64,000 bases of DNA from Natrialba asiatica DSM 12278 (GCF_000337555.1 NZ_AOIO01000034.1:81159-145158); one strand, 5' to 3'. Positions 46,622-55,326 are shown, counted from the first letter of the stretch. The notes: generated by a model from the sequence alone, not told the origin. Numbers and translations are program-made.

Positions 46622-46948
46622 GTGACCTCGAGCGACGACGACGGCTACGTTCACGACCCTACGGCGTTCAACGGGCCGGACGACCGTGGGGCAGAGACTG
46701 AAACCGCCGAGGCTGACTCCGACGGGGAGTGGACCGACGCGCCGCGTCATCCGGCGACGGCCGAGCGCGAGTTCGACTGGCGCGGGTGGATTCTCGTGGG
46801 GGCGATCGTGCTCGCGTTCGTCGTCGCGCCGCTGTCGATTTTGCTGTGGCCGCCGCATCTGAACTACTTCGTGGCGCTGTTGATCCTGCCGCTACTACCG
46901 GCGGCGTTGCTCGCGCTGACGGCAGTGTGGGCGACGACGCGCCCCTGA
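46622..46948 (+). CDS. Small membrane protein with acidic N-terminus
   Basis: This 108-residue protein starts at GTG. The first 55 residues are acidic and disordered. Two helices follow: FDWRGWILVGAIVLAFVVAP (about 57-77) and NYFVALLILPLLPAALLALT (about 84-103). The block RGWILVGAIVLAFVVAP-SIL suggests a conserved haloarchaeal family, but I do not know its function. Confidence 0.75.
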   Translation: MTSSDDDGYVHDPTAFNGPDDRGAETETAEADSDGEWTDAPRHPATAEREFDWRGWILVGAIVLAFVVAPLSILLWPPHLNYFVALLILPLLPAALLALTAVWATTRP

Positions 46949-47013
46949 CGTGGCCGCTTGGACTGGTTTCAGATGCGTCGATGAAAAACGGCGATCAGCA
47001 CCGGCGACCGGCG

Positions 47014-47331
47014 CTACTCCTGTGTCTCGAGTACCCCGTCGAGTTCATCGATCACCGAGCGGCCGAACTCGACATCCCGGGACGGCGTTTCCTCACGGTC
47101 GAGATAGTCGGTCAGGAGTGTACTGAGTCGTTGGAGCTGTGACTGGGTGAACCGACCGGTGTTGTCGTTGGATTCGACCAGTTCGACCAGCGTGAGGATC
47201 TGCGATGGTGGTGACGCGTCCTCATCGAGGGCCTCATCGACGCGTGCCACCAGTGAATGGTGGACGACCCATTCTTCCTCTCTGGAGAGCGTGACCTCGT
47301 GGCGTTCGGTTTCCGATGGTGGGGTACTCAT
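47014..47331 (-). CDS. DUF7853-type small helical protein
   Basis: This 105-residue protein begins MSTPPSETERHEVTLSREEE and continues WVVHHSLVARVDEALDEDAS with a second helix block FTQSQLQRLSTLLTDYLDRE. It matches the haloarchaeal DUF7853 pattern from memory. Its function is unknown. The AT-rich site at 47402-47417 (ATATATGATATC on the minus strand) is probably its promoter, and an ATG at 47388 is an alternative leaderless start. Confidence 0.75.
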   Translation of the reverse strand: MSTPPSETERHEVTLSREEEWVVHHSLVARVDEALDEDASPPSQILTLVELVESNDNTGRFTQSQLQRLSTLLTDYLDREETPSRDVEFGRSVIDELDGVLETQE

Positions 47332-47545
47332 TGCGATACTGGATCGATTTCGTCGATCCTCACCCGACACTACGATAGATGCGCTCATAAAGTTTGTCAC
47401 ATGATATCATATATCAGTTAGTGTAGCCGGTGGCACTGACGGTGACAGAGCGAACGGATACCGAAACCACCCCAGTGAAACGGCACGACGAGCTCCGAGC
47501 GCAGCGTGCGTGCAAAACGACCGGTCCAGTGAGAGTTCTTGAAGG

Positions 47546-48637
47546 TTAATGGATCCTGACACCGGAGTCCGGATCGAACAACTGCGTCGCCGATTCATCG
47601 AGGACCAGCCCGTAGTCGGTCTCGGCGTCGCCGTCGAAGTCCGCGTGCGTGACGACGGTCACGTCGCCGAACTCGGTCTCGAAGATGCTGTGCGTTTCGT
47701 CTCCCAGCGGTTCGTCGAGAACGTGCTCGGCCTCGATTCCCTCGGCTGGATCTCCGATACCGATCTGCTGGGGCCGAACGCCGACGCGAACCGGACCGTC
47801 GACGTACCCCTCGAGTTCGGCGGCGGTCGCGGGGAGCGAGACGGTGTGTTCGCCGAGGGAGACGGCTGCGGTGCCGTTTGCCGATTCGACGCGGGCGTCG
47901 AAGAACTCCATCGCCGGCTGGCCGATGAACTCGCCGACGAAGTCGTTAGTGGGTTCGGAGTAGACGTTCTTCGGCGAGCCGGCTTGCTGGAGCTCACCGT
48001 CGTCCATAATGGCGATCCGGTCGGACATCGTCATCGCCTCCTCCTGGTCGTGGGTGACGTAGAGAACGGGACAGCCGATTTCGTCGGTGATCCGCTGGAC
48101 GACCGGTCGGAGTTCGCGCTTGAGTTTGGCGTCCAGATCGCTCATCGGTTCGTCGAAGAGGAACACGGAAGGGTCCCGAACGAGTGACCGGCCGAGTGCA
48201 ACACGCTGTTGCTGGCCGCCCGAGAGCGAGGCGGGCATCTTGTCGAGTTGGTCGCCGATCTGGAGGAGGGCCGCGGCCTCCGCGACGTGTTCGCGGCGTT
48301 CGTCTTCGGGAACGCCGGCGATTTTGAGGCCGTATTCCATGTTCTTACGGACGCTCATGTGCGGGTAGAGCGCGATGTCTTGAAAGAGTAAGGCGACATC
48401 GCGTTGCTGCGGTGGGAGTTCGGTTACGTCGCGGTCGTCGACGCGGATGGTGCCGGCGGTCGGCGTGTCGAGGCCGGCGACGCAGCGAAGCGTCGTGGTC
48501 TTGCCACAGCCGGAGGGGCCGACGAGCGTGAGGAACTCGCCGTCTTCGATGGTCAGCGAGAGTTCGTCGACGGCGACGATGCGATCGGCGTTCGGAGAGT
48601 CGAACACCCGGGTCATGTTGTCGATGTGGACGGTCAT
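47546..48637 (-). CDS. ABC importer ATPase, MalK/UgpC type
   Basis: The 363-residue ATPase has Walker A GPSGCGKTTT (40-49), Q-loop LLFQDIALYP, signature LSGGQQQRVALGRSL, Walker B VFLFDEPMSDLDAKL and the switch histidine in LYVTHDQEEAMTMSDR. A C-terminal TOBE/OB region (about 240-363, VRVGVRPQQIGIGDPAEGIE) marks carbohydrate importers. It powers the two permeases encoded just upstream on the same strand, with a 110-bp gap. The divergent binding-protein gene at 50901 completes the importer. Confidence 0.95.
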   Translation of the reverse strand: MTVHIDNMTRVFDSPNADRIVAVDELSLTIEDGEFLTLVGPSGCGKTTTLRCVAGLDTPTAGTIRVDDRDVTELPPQQRDVALLFQDIALYPHMSVRKNMEYGLKIAGVPEDERREHVAEAAALLQIGDQLDKMPASLSGGQQQRVALGRSLVRDPSVFLFDEPMSDLDAKLKRELRPVVQRITDEIGCPVLYVTHDQEEAMTMSDRIAIMDDGELQQAGSPKNVYSEPTNDFVGEFIGQPAMEFFDARVESANGTAAVSLGEHTVSLPATAAELEGYVDGPVRVGVRPQQIGIGDPAEGIEAEHVLDEPLGDETHSIFETEFGDVTVVTHADFDGDAETDYGLVLDESATQLFDPDSGVRIH

Positions 48638-48747
48638 TGTATCGGTGGTGGATGGTGTGTTGCGTGTTGCGCGTGGCGGTGTGATCTGTTGTGTGTGCGT
48701 TTTGCGTCGTGTATCGTGTGAATTCGATCTCGAACGGGCGACGGTCG

Positions 48748-49644
48748 TTACCGCGTGCGAACTTCGAAGCCCTTCAGCAGGTACTCCTGCAGGAAGTACG
48801 CGAACAGTAGCGGCGGGACGGTCATCAGGAGCGACACGGCCATGATGTCACCCCAGGAGGTGTAGCCGCCCTGATCGATGAGTCGCATGATGCCCGGCGC
48901 GAACGTGGTCGATTCCTGGCTCGGCAGCAGGATCTGGGCGAACGTGAAGTCGTTCCACGCGATCGCGAACGCGAACAGCGCACAGGCGACGATCGCGGGT
49001 TTCGTCTGCGGGACGACCACGTCCCAGAACGTTCGCCAGCGCGAGGCCCCGGCGATCCAGGCGCTTTCCTCCATCGACTCCGGAATGGTCTGGATGTACT
49101 TCCACATGAGCCAGACCGCGAAGGGCATCGAGATGGACGAGAGCGCGATAACGAGGCCGATCTGGGCGTTCAACAGTCCGATCTCGGACCAGATGAGATA
49201 CAGTGGCAGGCCGAGCACGATCGGACTGAACATGTAGCCGAGCAACAGGAACTGCGCGAACGACTCCTTGTACCGGAATCGGAACCGCGCCATGCCGTAC
49301 CCTGCGACGAGCGAAATCCCGACGACCACGGCGATCGTCCCGGCGGTGACGACGATCGTATTGATGACGTACCTCGGCACTGCACCGGCGGCCAGCACGC
49401 CGAAGTTATCGAGCGTTACCGTCTCGGGCGAGGGCAGCCAGCTGAACTCGGTAATGACGGTCTGACTGTCGGTGAAGGCGTTCTGGATCATCCAGTAGAT
49501 CGGGAACAGGATGACGGCCGAGAACAACGCGGCGCTGCCGTACAGCGCGAGGTGGTAGAGGCGGTCGCGCGTCTCGTAGGAGAGTTGCGTCCCGCCCTCT
49601 GTCTCTGTTTCTGACGGTGTCTCCGTCTCCGTCGGTGTGCTCAT
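48748..49644 (-). CDS. ABC sugar-importer permease, MalG type
   Basis: This 298-residue protein has an acidic repeat N-terminus (TETETPSETETE), six membrane helices and the inner EAA loop ESAWIAGASRWRTFWDVVVP that docks on the ATPase. It ends in LQEYLLKGFEVRTR, as usual for MalG-type permeases (YFQRYLVKGLTAGAVKG-like). The ATG overlaps the MalF-type gene's stop (ATGA). The substrate is probably a sugar or glycerol-phosphate-like solute. Confidence 0.94.
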   Translation of the reverse strand: MSTPTETETPSETETEGGTQLSYETRDRLYHLALYGSAALFSAVILFPIYWMIQNAFTDSQTVITEFSWLPSPETVTLDNFGVLAAGAVPRYVINTIVVTAGTIAVVVGISLVAGYGMARFRFRYKESFAQFLLLGYMFSPIVLGLPLYLIWSEIGLLNAQIGLVIALSSISMPFAVWLMWKYIQTIPESMEESAWIAGASRWRTFWDVVVPQTKPAIVACALFAFAIAWNDFTFAQILLPSQESTTFAPGIMRLIDQGGYTSWGDIMAVSLLMTVPPLLFAYFLQEYLLKGFEVRTR

Positions 49645-50585
49645 GTGTTCACCTCCGCGGTCGGGTCGAACGCCCGGAAGTAGCAGTAGGCCCCGATCGC
49701 GAGGAAGACGAACATGACCACCGCCATCGCGTTCGCGACGCCGTAGTCGTTGTGCAGGAAGGCGGTTCGGTAGGCGAGGATCGGCAACGTCGTCGTCGCG
49801 CCGGCCGGGCCGCCCTCCGTTAGCATCCAGATGATGTCGAACTTGTTGAACATGAAGACCGCGCGCAAGAGCACGGCGATCAGGAGGACGCCGGTGATCC
49901 GCGGAAGCGTGATGTCGCGGAACATCTCCCAGCGGGACGCGCCACAGATCTTGGCGGCCTCGTAGAATCGATCGGGAATCGCACGCAACTGCGCGAGCGT
50001 GAAGATCGTGACGAAGATCGAAAACTTCCACGAACCGACGAGGACGACCAGCGGCATCGCCCACGTCTGGTCGCCAAGCGCGAAGGTGCGTTCACCCCAC
50101 AGCCCGAGAGTCGAGCCGGCGATGTGGAGCACGCCGACCTCGACGTCGAACATGAACAGCGCGACGAGGACGACGATCACAGTTGGGACGAGATACGCGG
50201 TGAACGCGACGGCGGTCAGAAACCGCTGGCCGCGATCGAGCTGGTTCAGGACGAGCGCAATCCAGAGTCCGACGAGCAACTGGACGACGGTACTGCCGAT
50301 CATAAACAGCGCGCCGAGCCACAGTGACGACCAGAACGAGTTCATCGTCAGCACCTCGACGTAGTTCGAGAGCCCCGTAAACGTCCAGTTCGGGTTCAAG
50401 AGCGGAACCTCGAACAGCGACGCGTAGATCGCGAACGCGACCGGCGTGACGGCCACGAACAGGTACAACAGAATCACCGGAGCGACCGTTGCCCAGCCCC
50501 GGAGCGCTTCCCCATCGAGGCCAAGCCGCCCCCGCACGGATCGGCGGTCGGTAGTGGCTGTCGACTCGACCGTTTCACTTGCCAT
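49641..50585 (-). CDS. ABC sugar-importer permease, MalF/UgpA type
   Basis: This 314-residue permease has six helices and the EAA loop YEAAKICGASRWEMFRDITL followed by PRITGVLLIAVLLRAVFMFN. The N-terminal helix region (WATVAPVILLYLFVAVTPVA) is typical. It pairs with the MalG-type subunit, overlapping it by four bases. Its ATG is 315 bp from the divergent binding-protein gene. CTATAAG on the minus strand near 50704-50710 is the likely promoter, giving an mRNA with a leader of about 95 bases. Confidence 0.94.
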   Translation of the reverse strand: MASETVESTATTDRRSVRGRLGLDGEALRGWATVAPVILLYLFVAVTPVAFAIYASLFEVPLLNPNWTFTGLSNYVEVLTMNSFWSSLWLGALFMIGSTVVQLLVGLWIALVLNQLDRGQRFLTAVAFTAYLVPTVIVVLVALFMFDVEVGVLHIAGSTLGLWGERTFALGDQTWAMPLVVLVGSWKFSIFVTIFTLAQLRAIPDRFYEAAKICGASRWEMFRDITLPRITGVLLIAVLLRAVFMFNKFDIIWMLTEGGPAGATTTLPILAYRTAFLHNDYGVANAMAVVMFVFLAIGAYCYFRAFDPTAEVNT

Positions 50586-50900
50586 GTGTTACCACCCATC
50601 TCCCCATCTGCTATTAAACGCTTCGACGGGTTGCTCACAGTTTCCTAATTCGTCCCAATTTGTGGTAGTGAATTAAAGTAGAAAGGGAACCACTGGTAAC
50701 AATCTTATAGTCAACGGAAAGACTGGTAAGTAGCGATTCGCACACCGATTTCGTGGTACTGCCTATCGGTTCCGATTCGAACTCTACCACCGGTTCCTAG
50801 AACCACGTTCATTCTAACCGTCGTTTTAGCAATTCTCTCTAAATAACTTGCTCGTTAGCGGTACGGCCCGTTATTCATTACTCTGCTAACCCAAAGAGTA
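50586..50900. promoter_or_regulatory. Divergent promoter region of the sugar-type importer
   Basis: The 315-bp spacer is AT-rich with candidate TATA boxes for both directions (CTTATAG at 50704-50710 for the permeases; TTATTCATTA at 50871-50880 or CTAAATAA at 50839-50846 for the binding protein). ACTGGTAA occurs twice (50693-50700 and 50722-50729). A perfect inverted repeat ATTACTCT-N10-AGAGTAAT spans 50877-50902 and covers the start of the binding-protein gene. No regulator gene is adjacent. Confidence 0.6.
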
Positions 50901-52322
50901 ATGTATTGTAACTTGGTATCACACCACGTGAGTAGAGAACACCGTTACTCGCGGCGACGACTACTGGGAGCAACAGGAGCGAGCACCGCAGCAGCACTCG
51001 CGGGCTGTCTCGGGGGGAGCGGCAACGACGACGGGATTCACTTCTACACCGACTACAGCACGGAAACTTGGCAGAATCGGTGGGAAGACGATCTCATTCC
51101 GGCGTTCGAGGACGAAACGGACCACACCGTCAACCCGGAGTACGCAGGATTTCAGGGCGACAGCGAAGAGCGCCTGATGAACCTGATCCAGGCCAACGAC
51201 CCGCCCGATATCCACGTCGAAACGTTCTACACCGCCGCCGACATCTGGGCCCAGGGAATGCTCCAGCCCATGACTGACACCCTCGAAGCCGTCGAGGACG
51301 TAAACGGCGACATCAACGTCGAGACCTTCGAGGACGAGGAAGGCGTCGTCAGCCAGGGCGACACCTTCCACGTCTCCCACGGCGGCTACACCAACGTCCT
51401 CGTCTACCGCGAGGACATCTACGACGCCCTCGGACTCGACGTCCCCGAAACCTGGGACGAACTCGTCGACAACGCCGAAACCATCGACGATTCCGACGAG
51501 TTCGATACCGCCCGCGGCTTCGCGACCCCGGCGGGCGTCGTCGGCCAGAGTCGCGAACTGTTCTGGATGTTCCTCTACCAGAACGGCGTCGACACCCACC
51601 GGACGGCGGACGGCGACGTCGAGGTCTGGGTACCCGAAGACGAAGCCATCGAAGCGCTCGACTATCTCACTGAACTCGCGCAGTACTCGCCGGATCCGTC
51701 GGGCCTGAACTGGGGGACATCCCTCGAACAGTGGGTGCAGGGTCGAGTCGGTCAGATGTACCACGTCAACGGCTGGGCGGCGGGTGTCGCCGCGGCCGAG
51801 GGCATCGATCACATCGCGGAGAATACGGCGGTTGCGCCGCTGCCGCGAAACGACATTCCGCTGGAGGAGTCGTACATGACGCTGCCGACGGGCAACGGCT
51901 ACATGGTGTTCGAGGGCGGCAACAATCCCGCGGGCGCGGTCGAGTTCATCGAGTGGCTGTACGCGGACTCGATCGAGCGGACGGCGTCGCTGTTCGAGCA
52001 GGAGCCGATGCGGCTGTTGCCGGCCTACGACGACGTGGTCGCGTCGGATGCCTACGCGAACCTCGAGTACTTCCAGGCGTGGCCGGAGCATCTCGAACTC
52101 AATCGGCAGATCCAGGAGGAGATCGTCCCGATGTACGGCCAGAACACGGAGGAGAGTCCGACGACGGGGGCGGAGCAGTACGGGCTGAGTGGCTACCACT
52201 ACGCGGACATGATGAATCAGATTATCGTCGGGGATGCAGCCATCGAGGACGCCCTCGCGACGGCGAAGGGGCAGGCCGAGGAGCGACTCGCGGAGGGCAA
52301 GGAGCTGACCGGCGGCTGGTGA
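50901..52322 (+). CDS. Family 1 extracellular solute-binding lipoprotein
   Basis: This 473-residue protein has the Tat lipoprotein signal SRRRLLGATGASTAAALAGC. The mature part is a MalE-like fold: LIPAFEDETDHTVNPEYAGF, DPPDIHVETFYTAADIWAQG, TNVLVYREDIYDALGLDVPE and YMTLPTGNGYMVFEGGNNPA. It collects the substrate for the divergently encoded MalFGK-type transporter. ATG 50901 is a plausible leaderless start, and a GTG at 50928 (just before the twin arginines) is the alternative. An operator-like inverted repeat overlaps the ATG. Confidence 0.94.
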   Translation: MYCNLVSHHVSREHRYSRRRLLGATGASTAAALAGCLGGSGNDDGIHFYTDYSTETWQNRWEDDLIPAFEDETDHTVNPEYAGFQGDSEERLMNLIQANDPPDIHVETFYTAADIWAQGMLQPMTDTLEAVEDVNGDINVETFEDEEGVVSQGDTFHVSHGGYTNVLVYREDIYDALGLDVPETWDELVDNAETIDDSDEFDTARGFATPAGVVGQSRELFWMFLYQNGVDTHRTADGDVEVWVPEDEAIEALDYLTELAQYSPDPSGLNWGTSLEQWVQGRVGQMYHVNGWAAGVAAAEGIDHIAENTAVAPLPRNDIPLEESYMTLPTGNGYMVFEGGNNPAGAVEFIEWLYADSIERTASLFEQEPMRLLPAYDDVVASDAYANLEYFQAWPEHLELNRQIQEEIVPMYGQNTEESPTTGAEQYGLSGYHYADMMNQIIVGDAAIEDALATAKGQAEERLAEGKELTGGW

Positions 52323-52363
52323 TTCCCGTGATCGGCAAGTGTCAGTCCCGGGTAGGGTAAGCG

Positions 52364-53164
52364 ATGCGGGTTCCCGATCTCTGGCCGAGTACCCAGCCGC
52401 CACGGGCGAACCCGGAGACCGCAGGGCGACAGCTCCTGGTGGATCGAGCGCTGGCGGCGGGAATCGATCTCGGGCTCTGTTACGTGCTGCTCGTCGCGCC
52501 GATCAGCTACGTCGTCCTCTCCGTGTTGCCGGTGTTGGAGGCGCAAGGACCAGTCGCGGTCGCGATTTCGCTCGGAATACTCGTCCCGGTCAACCTCACC
52601 TACGCGTTCGTCTTCGAGTGGCGGTACAGTCGTACGCCCGGCAAGGTCGCCCGCTCGCTGATGGTCACCACGGCCGAGGGGGAGCCGTGTACGCTCAGAG
52701 CCAGCGCCGTTCGGAACCTGCTGCGGTACGTCGACGGTCTCGGGGTGCCACCCCTACTATACGCCGTGGGCGTCCTTGCGTCGGCCGTCTCTCCGTCCGG
52801 CCAGCGCGTCGGTGATCGGCTGGCCGACACCGTCGTCGTCCGTTCGGGACGGCTCCGCCGGCCCGCGGGTGACAGAACAGGTGAGGCGGCTCGCGACGAT
52901 ACCCCTCGTCGTACCGCTGAGACTGGTGAGACTGCTGAGGGGAACCACGAACGCGAGAACGAGACATCCCAGGCGTGCCAGGCTACGTGTCGCGAACTGC
53001 ACTCGGATCTCAGCGCACGTCCCGACGCATCGCGATTTCGAACCACGGACAGAGGCGGAGCTGGCGGTACCACTCTGGGTTCGAGTGAAGCCGCTCGTAG
53101 GGGACCCACAGCAGGCCGGCGACCTCGTCCTCGTTCGGCTCGAGTTCGCGATCGGAAAGGGTGA
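52364..53164 (+). CDS. RDD family membrane protein with long basic tail
   Basis: Residues 1-165 are a normal RDD domain: LLVDRALAAGIDLGLCYVLL, WRYSRTPGKVARSLMVTTAE and PSGQRVGDRLADTVVV, with three to four helices. The next 100 residues are Arg/Thr/Glu-rich, low in structure, and lie partly antisense (155 bp) to the convergent isopentenyl-diphosphate isomerase gene. A normal RDD protein would stop soon after VVVRSG. The tail is therefore probably the result of a lost stop or a frame change. RDD proteins are thought to be Na+/H+ antiporters or membrane adaptors. Confidence 0.83.
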   Translation: MRVPDLWPSTQPPRANPETAGRQLLVDRALAAGIDLGLCYVLLVAPISYVVLSVLPVLEAQGPVAVAISLGILVPVNLTYAFVFEWRYSRTPGKVARSLMVTTAEGEPCTLRASAVRNLLRYVDGLGVPPLLYAVGVLASAVSPSGQRVGDRLADTVVVRSGRLRRPAGDRTGEAARDDTPRRTAETGETAEGNHERENETSQACQATCRELHSDLSARPDASRFRTTDRGGAGGTTLGSSEAARRGPTAGRRPRPRSARVRDRKG

Positions 53165-53573
53165 GTTTGAGGACGGCACAGACCTCGTGCTCGACGCCGG
53201 CGTTTTCGAAGTAGCGTTTGTACTCGAAGCGGTCGGTCAGGCGCAGGTTGTCGTACTGGTCGGGGGTAATGCCGAGTTCTTCTTCGAGTCGCTGGCGCGT
53301 GGCGTCGGTCTGGCTCTGGCCGTCGACGGGATGGGAGGCGACGGTGCCGTCCCAGTAGGTGCCCCAGAGGCGTTTGTCGGGGGCGCGCTGGGCCAGCAGG
53401 ACGTTGTCTTCGTCGTCGAAGACGAGGGCGGTAAACGCCCGGTGGCGAATGCCGTCACCGGTGTGGGCCTCGAGTCGGTTGACGAGTTCGAGTTCGGTAT
53501 CGTCGGCGTCGACGGCGATGACGTCCTGGCCGGCGTTTTCGTGCTGCAAGTCGTCGTCCCGCGGCGTAGTCAT
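53010..53573 (-). CDS. idi: Isopentenyl-diphosphate delta-isomerase, type I-like
   Basis: The 187-residue Nudix-type isomerase makes dimethylallyl diphosphate for archaeal lipids. It has RHRAFTALVFDDEDNVLLAQ, RAPDKRLWGTYWDGTVASHP, ATRQRLEEELGI and the acidic pair E128/E130 in GVEHEVCAVLKL. The position of the catalytic cysteine of the E. coli enzyme (Cys in SVCGHP) is alanine here (TVASHP, A79). This may be usual for the haloarchaeal subfamily, or the activity may differ. Its 3' end overlaps the convergent RDD gene. Confidence 0.92.
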   Translation of the reverse strand: MTTPRDDDLQHENAGQDVIAVDADDTELELVNRLEAHTGDGIRHRAFTALVFDDEDNVLLAQRAPDKRLWGTYWDGTVASHPVDGQSQTDATRQRLEEELGITPDQYDNLRLTDRFEYKRYFENAGVEHEVCAVLKLTLSDRELEPNEDEVAGLLWVPYERLHSNPEWYRQLRLCPWFEIAMRRDVR

Positions 53574-53829
53574 GTCTGCATCATTGCAGAGGGTCGTGAA
53601 ACCAGTATCGGCTTTTGGTCGTTCGGTAGCGGCATCGATGAACTCGAGTCGGAATTACACCGTCGGGATACGATCGGTGGCTCGTAGCGCGGAAAATTCA
53701 CGACTGAGTCTTCGAGAGACGCTAGTGATAGCGAACGATAGAGCGGGCCGAGTGAGGAGCGAGCGATTCAGGAGAACGGCGTGTGTACGCACAAAAGAGC
53801 AGCGTCTGCTCGGGACGAGCGCCGGTAAT

Positions 53830-54321
53830 TCACTCGACGAGTTCAGCCAGGTTCCGTAAGGACGATCGGTTCCCGGCTTCGTTGTCTTCGGGGCGGATAC
53901 CTTGCGGGATGTTCTCACAGCGATACGTGACTGTCGTTTTCCCGTCCGTCTCTTCTAGAGAGACGATGATTCGCATCTCGCCTGCAAATCGCTGGTCCGT
54001 CGTTTCGAACTCGATGGTCTCCACGATTTTCTCGTGGGGCACCAGCGCGACGAACCGCCCGCGGTGCGTATCCGCATCGTCGGCGGTCTTCCCACCCTCT
54101 CCCCCCGGCGAATCGTTCCGGGGATCCCGGTACGTGAGCGAAATCCTGAACTCGCCGCCCTCCCGCGGATCGAAGGAATGGACGTGACCGTCCATACCGT
54201 CTGGTGGCAGCCACATAGCCACCGCGTCGGGGTCAAGGAACGCTCGGTAAACCTCCTCTCGCGGGGCGTCGATAACTACTGTCACCTGCGTACTTGGTCC
54301 CTCATCACCCGGAGTCGTCAT
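53830..54321 (-). CDS. SRPBCC/AHA1-like domain protein
   Basis: This 163-residue protein shows the START/AHA1 helix-grip pattern: TVVIDAPREEVYRAFLDPDA, MWLPPDGMDGHVHSFDPREG, GEFRISLTYRD, FVALVPHEKIVETIEFETTD and a C-terminal helix region. Related proteins bind hydrophobic ligands or activate Hsp90. This one's ligand is unknown. The ATG at 54327 is an alternative. It is probably monocistronic. Confidence 0.86.
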   Translation of the reverse strand: MTTPGDEGPSTQVTVVIDAPREEVYRAFLDPDAVAMWLPPDGMDGHVHSFDPREGGEFRISLTYRDPRNDSPGGEGGKTADDADTHRGRFVALVPHEKIVETIEFETTDQRFAGEMRIIVSLEETDGKTTVTYRCENIPQGIRPEDNEAGNRSSLRNLAELVE

Positions 54322-54327
54322 GCCCAC

Positions 54328-54783
54328 TGACCTCGTCCAGAAACCGGCGGGATTTCGGCAGCGTTGTCAACGCGAAGAGCGCCGTCAGTTTGGTTTCGTC
54401 GGCCGATTCTTCTTGCGTTCCCGTCCCTCACCGGTCGGCCGTAGTGACGACCAATCGCTCCGTACTGCCGGTTGTCGGTCGGCATGGAATCGTTCACGAC
54501 CCGTACTACGGGGGCCAACCGCATAGAGATAGCCCGTGAGAATCGTTACGGTCCGAGAATCTGTACGGTCTGACCGGGCGTGCGACGAGTTCACCGTTGG
54601 AGTCGGTGTCGCGGGTACGGGCCGAGTTGGATGGTGGTGTGGTTTCGATGGTGGTGGTGGTGGTAGACGGATCGCGGTGATCCGCTCGCACACCCCCGCC
54701 AACTCGGCTGGCCGCCGCGACCCGAGTGCAGGTGAACTGAACTCGGCGTGCGGTGGCCGCGGCTTACTCGGCTTTACTCGACT
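54328..54783. other. Intergenic region with a GGT microsatellite
   Basis: These 456 bases contain no frame with a recognisable product. A simple-sequence run rich in GGT (about 54630-54666) lies in the middle. Short duplications CGGCTTTACTCGACTTTACTCGG are seen in part at 54770-54790, overlapping the end of the next gene. Confidence 0.4.
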
Positions 54784-55143
54784 TTACTCGGCGTTCGAGT
54801 CCGATTGTGAGCGCGTGCCGACGCGGGGGGCGACGCGACAGCCGCAGGGACCGGCGATGGCTTCGCCCGGCCCGATCATGGTCCGCTGGACGATGGGCGT
54901 GTTACAGCGGGGACAGCGCGGGAGGGACAGGGTTTCCGGACTGTCCGTCGTGTCGCCGGGATTCGCATCGTCGGGGTCCGTATTGTCGGGTTCCGTCGTG
55001 GAGGCTTCCGTCCCGACGGATTCCGCGTCGTCACCATCCGTCTCGCCGGTATCGGTGCCGGCGGTGTCCGTCTCGCCCGTTTCGCCGGTGCCGTCGCTAG
55101 CCGCGTTGCGTGCGGCGTCGTCGTCGGTCACGCAGTCGAACAC
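54784..55143 (-). CDS. Zinc-ribbon protein with acidic Thr/Asp-rich N-terminus
   Basis: This 119-residue protein has a disordered acidic first part (GTGETGETDTAGTDTGETDG) and a C-terminal zinc ribbon: LPRCPRCNTPIVQRTMIGPG followed by GPCGCRVAPRVGTRS. The cysteines C-x2-C and C-x-C can bind zinc. The block TMIGPGEAIAGPCGCRV looks conserved. The long Thr/Asp/Gly repeat is a hexamer-type low-complexity tract. The true start could be internal. The function is unknown. Confidence 0.75.
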   Translation of the reverse strand: MFDCVTDDDAARNAASDGTGETGETDTAGTDTGETDGDDAESVGTEASTTEPDNTDPDDANPGDTTDSPETLSLPRCPRCNTPIVQRTMIGPGEAIAGPCGCRVAPRVGTRSQSDSNAE

Positions 55144-55210
55144 CTCGGCGCGTTCCCGAGACCGCCTGTAAGAGCCGCTGCTCGCTTGATATACCGATCC
55201 GTCAGTCGTG

Positions 55211-55326
55211 CGGGATGTTTATATCCCGTGAGAATGTACGCAATCATGGCTTTGACCCTTGCGGGGTGGAAGCCACGTCTCGGATGCTGGTACATCCGGG
55301 ACACTTTCGTGTCCGATGTGGCTTCC
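55211..55326 (+). ncRNA. Candidate structured RNA with a three-way junction
   Basis: A 9-bp helix GGAAGCCAC (55268-55276) with GTGGCTTCC (55318-55326) encloses two perfect 6-bp hairpins: CGGATG-CTGGTA-CATCCG (55281-55298) and GGACAC-TTTC-GTGTCC (55299-55314). Only short joining segments (GTCT and GAT) remain, so the 59 bases fold completely into a three-way junction. Upstream, CGGGAT-GTTTAT-ATCCCG (55211-55228) is another hairpin that also contains a TATA-like TTTATAT. The strand is not decided by structure alone. It could be an independent small RNA or the RNA end of a lost IS200/IS605 element. No coding gene fits. Confidence 0.5.

Noticed and set aside
50961-52403. 480-codon antisense frame over the solute-binding gene
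   Set aside because: The sense strand has an intact Tat lipoprotein with a full binding-protein fold. The antisense product is Arg/Val-rich without domains.
54630-54666. GGT-rich run as a G-quadruplex element
   Set aside because: G runs are only two long. This is a simple microsatellite with no further support.
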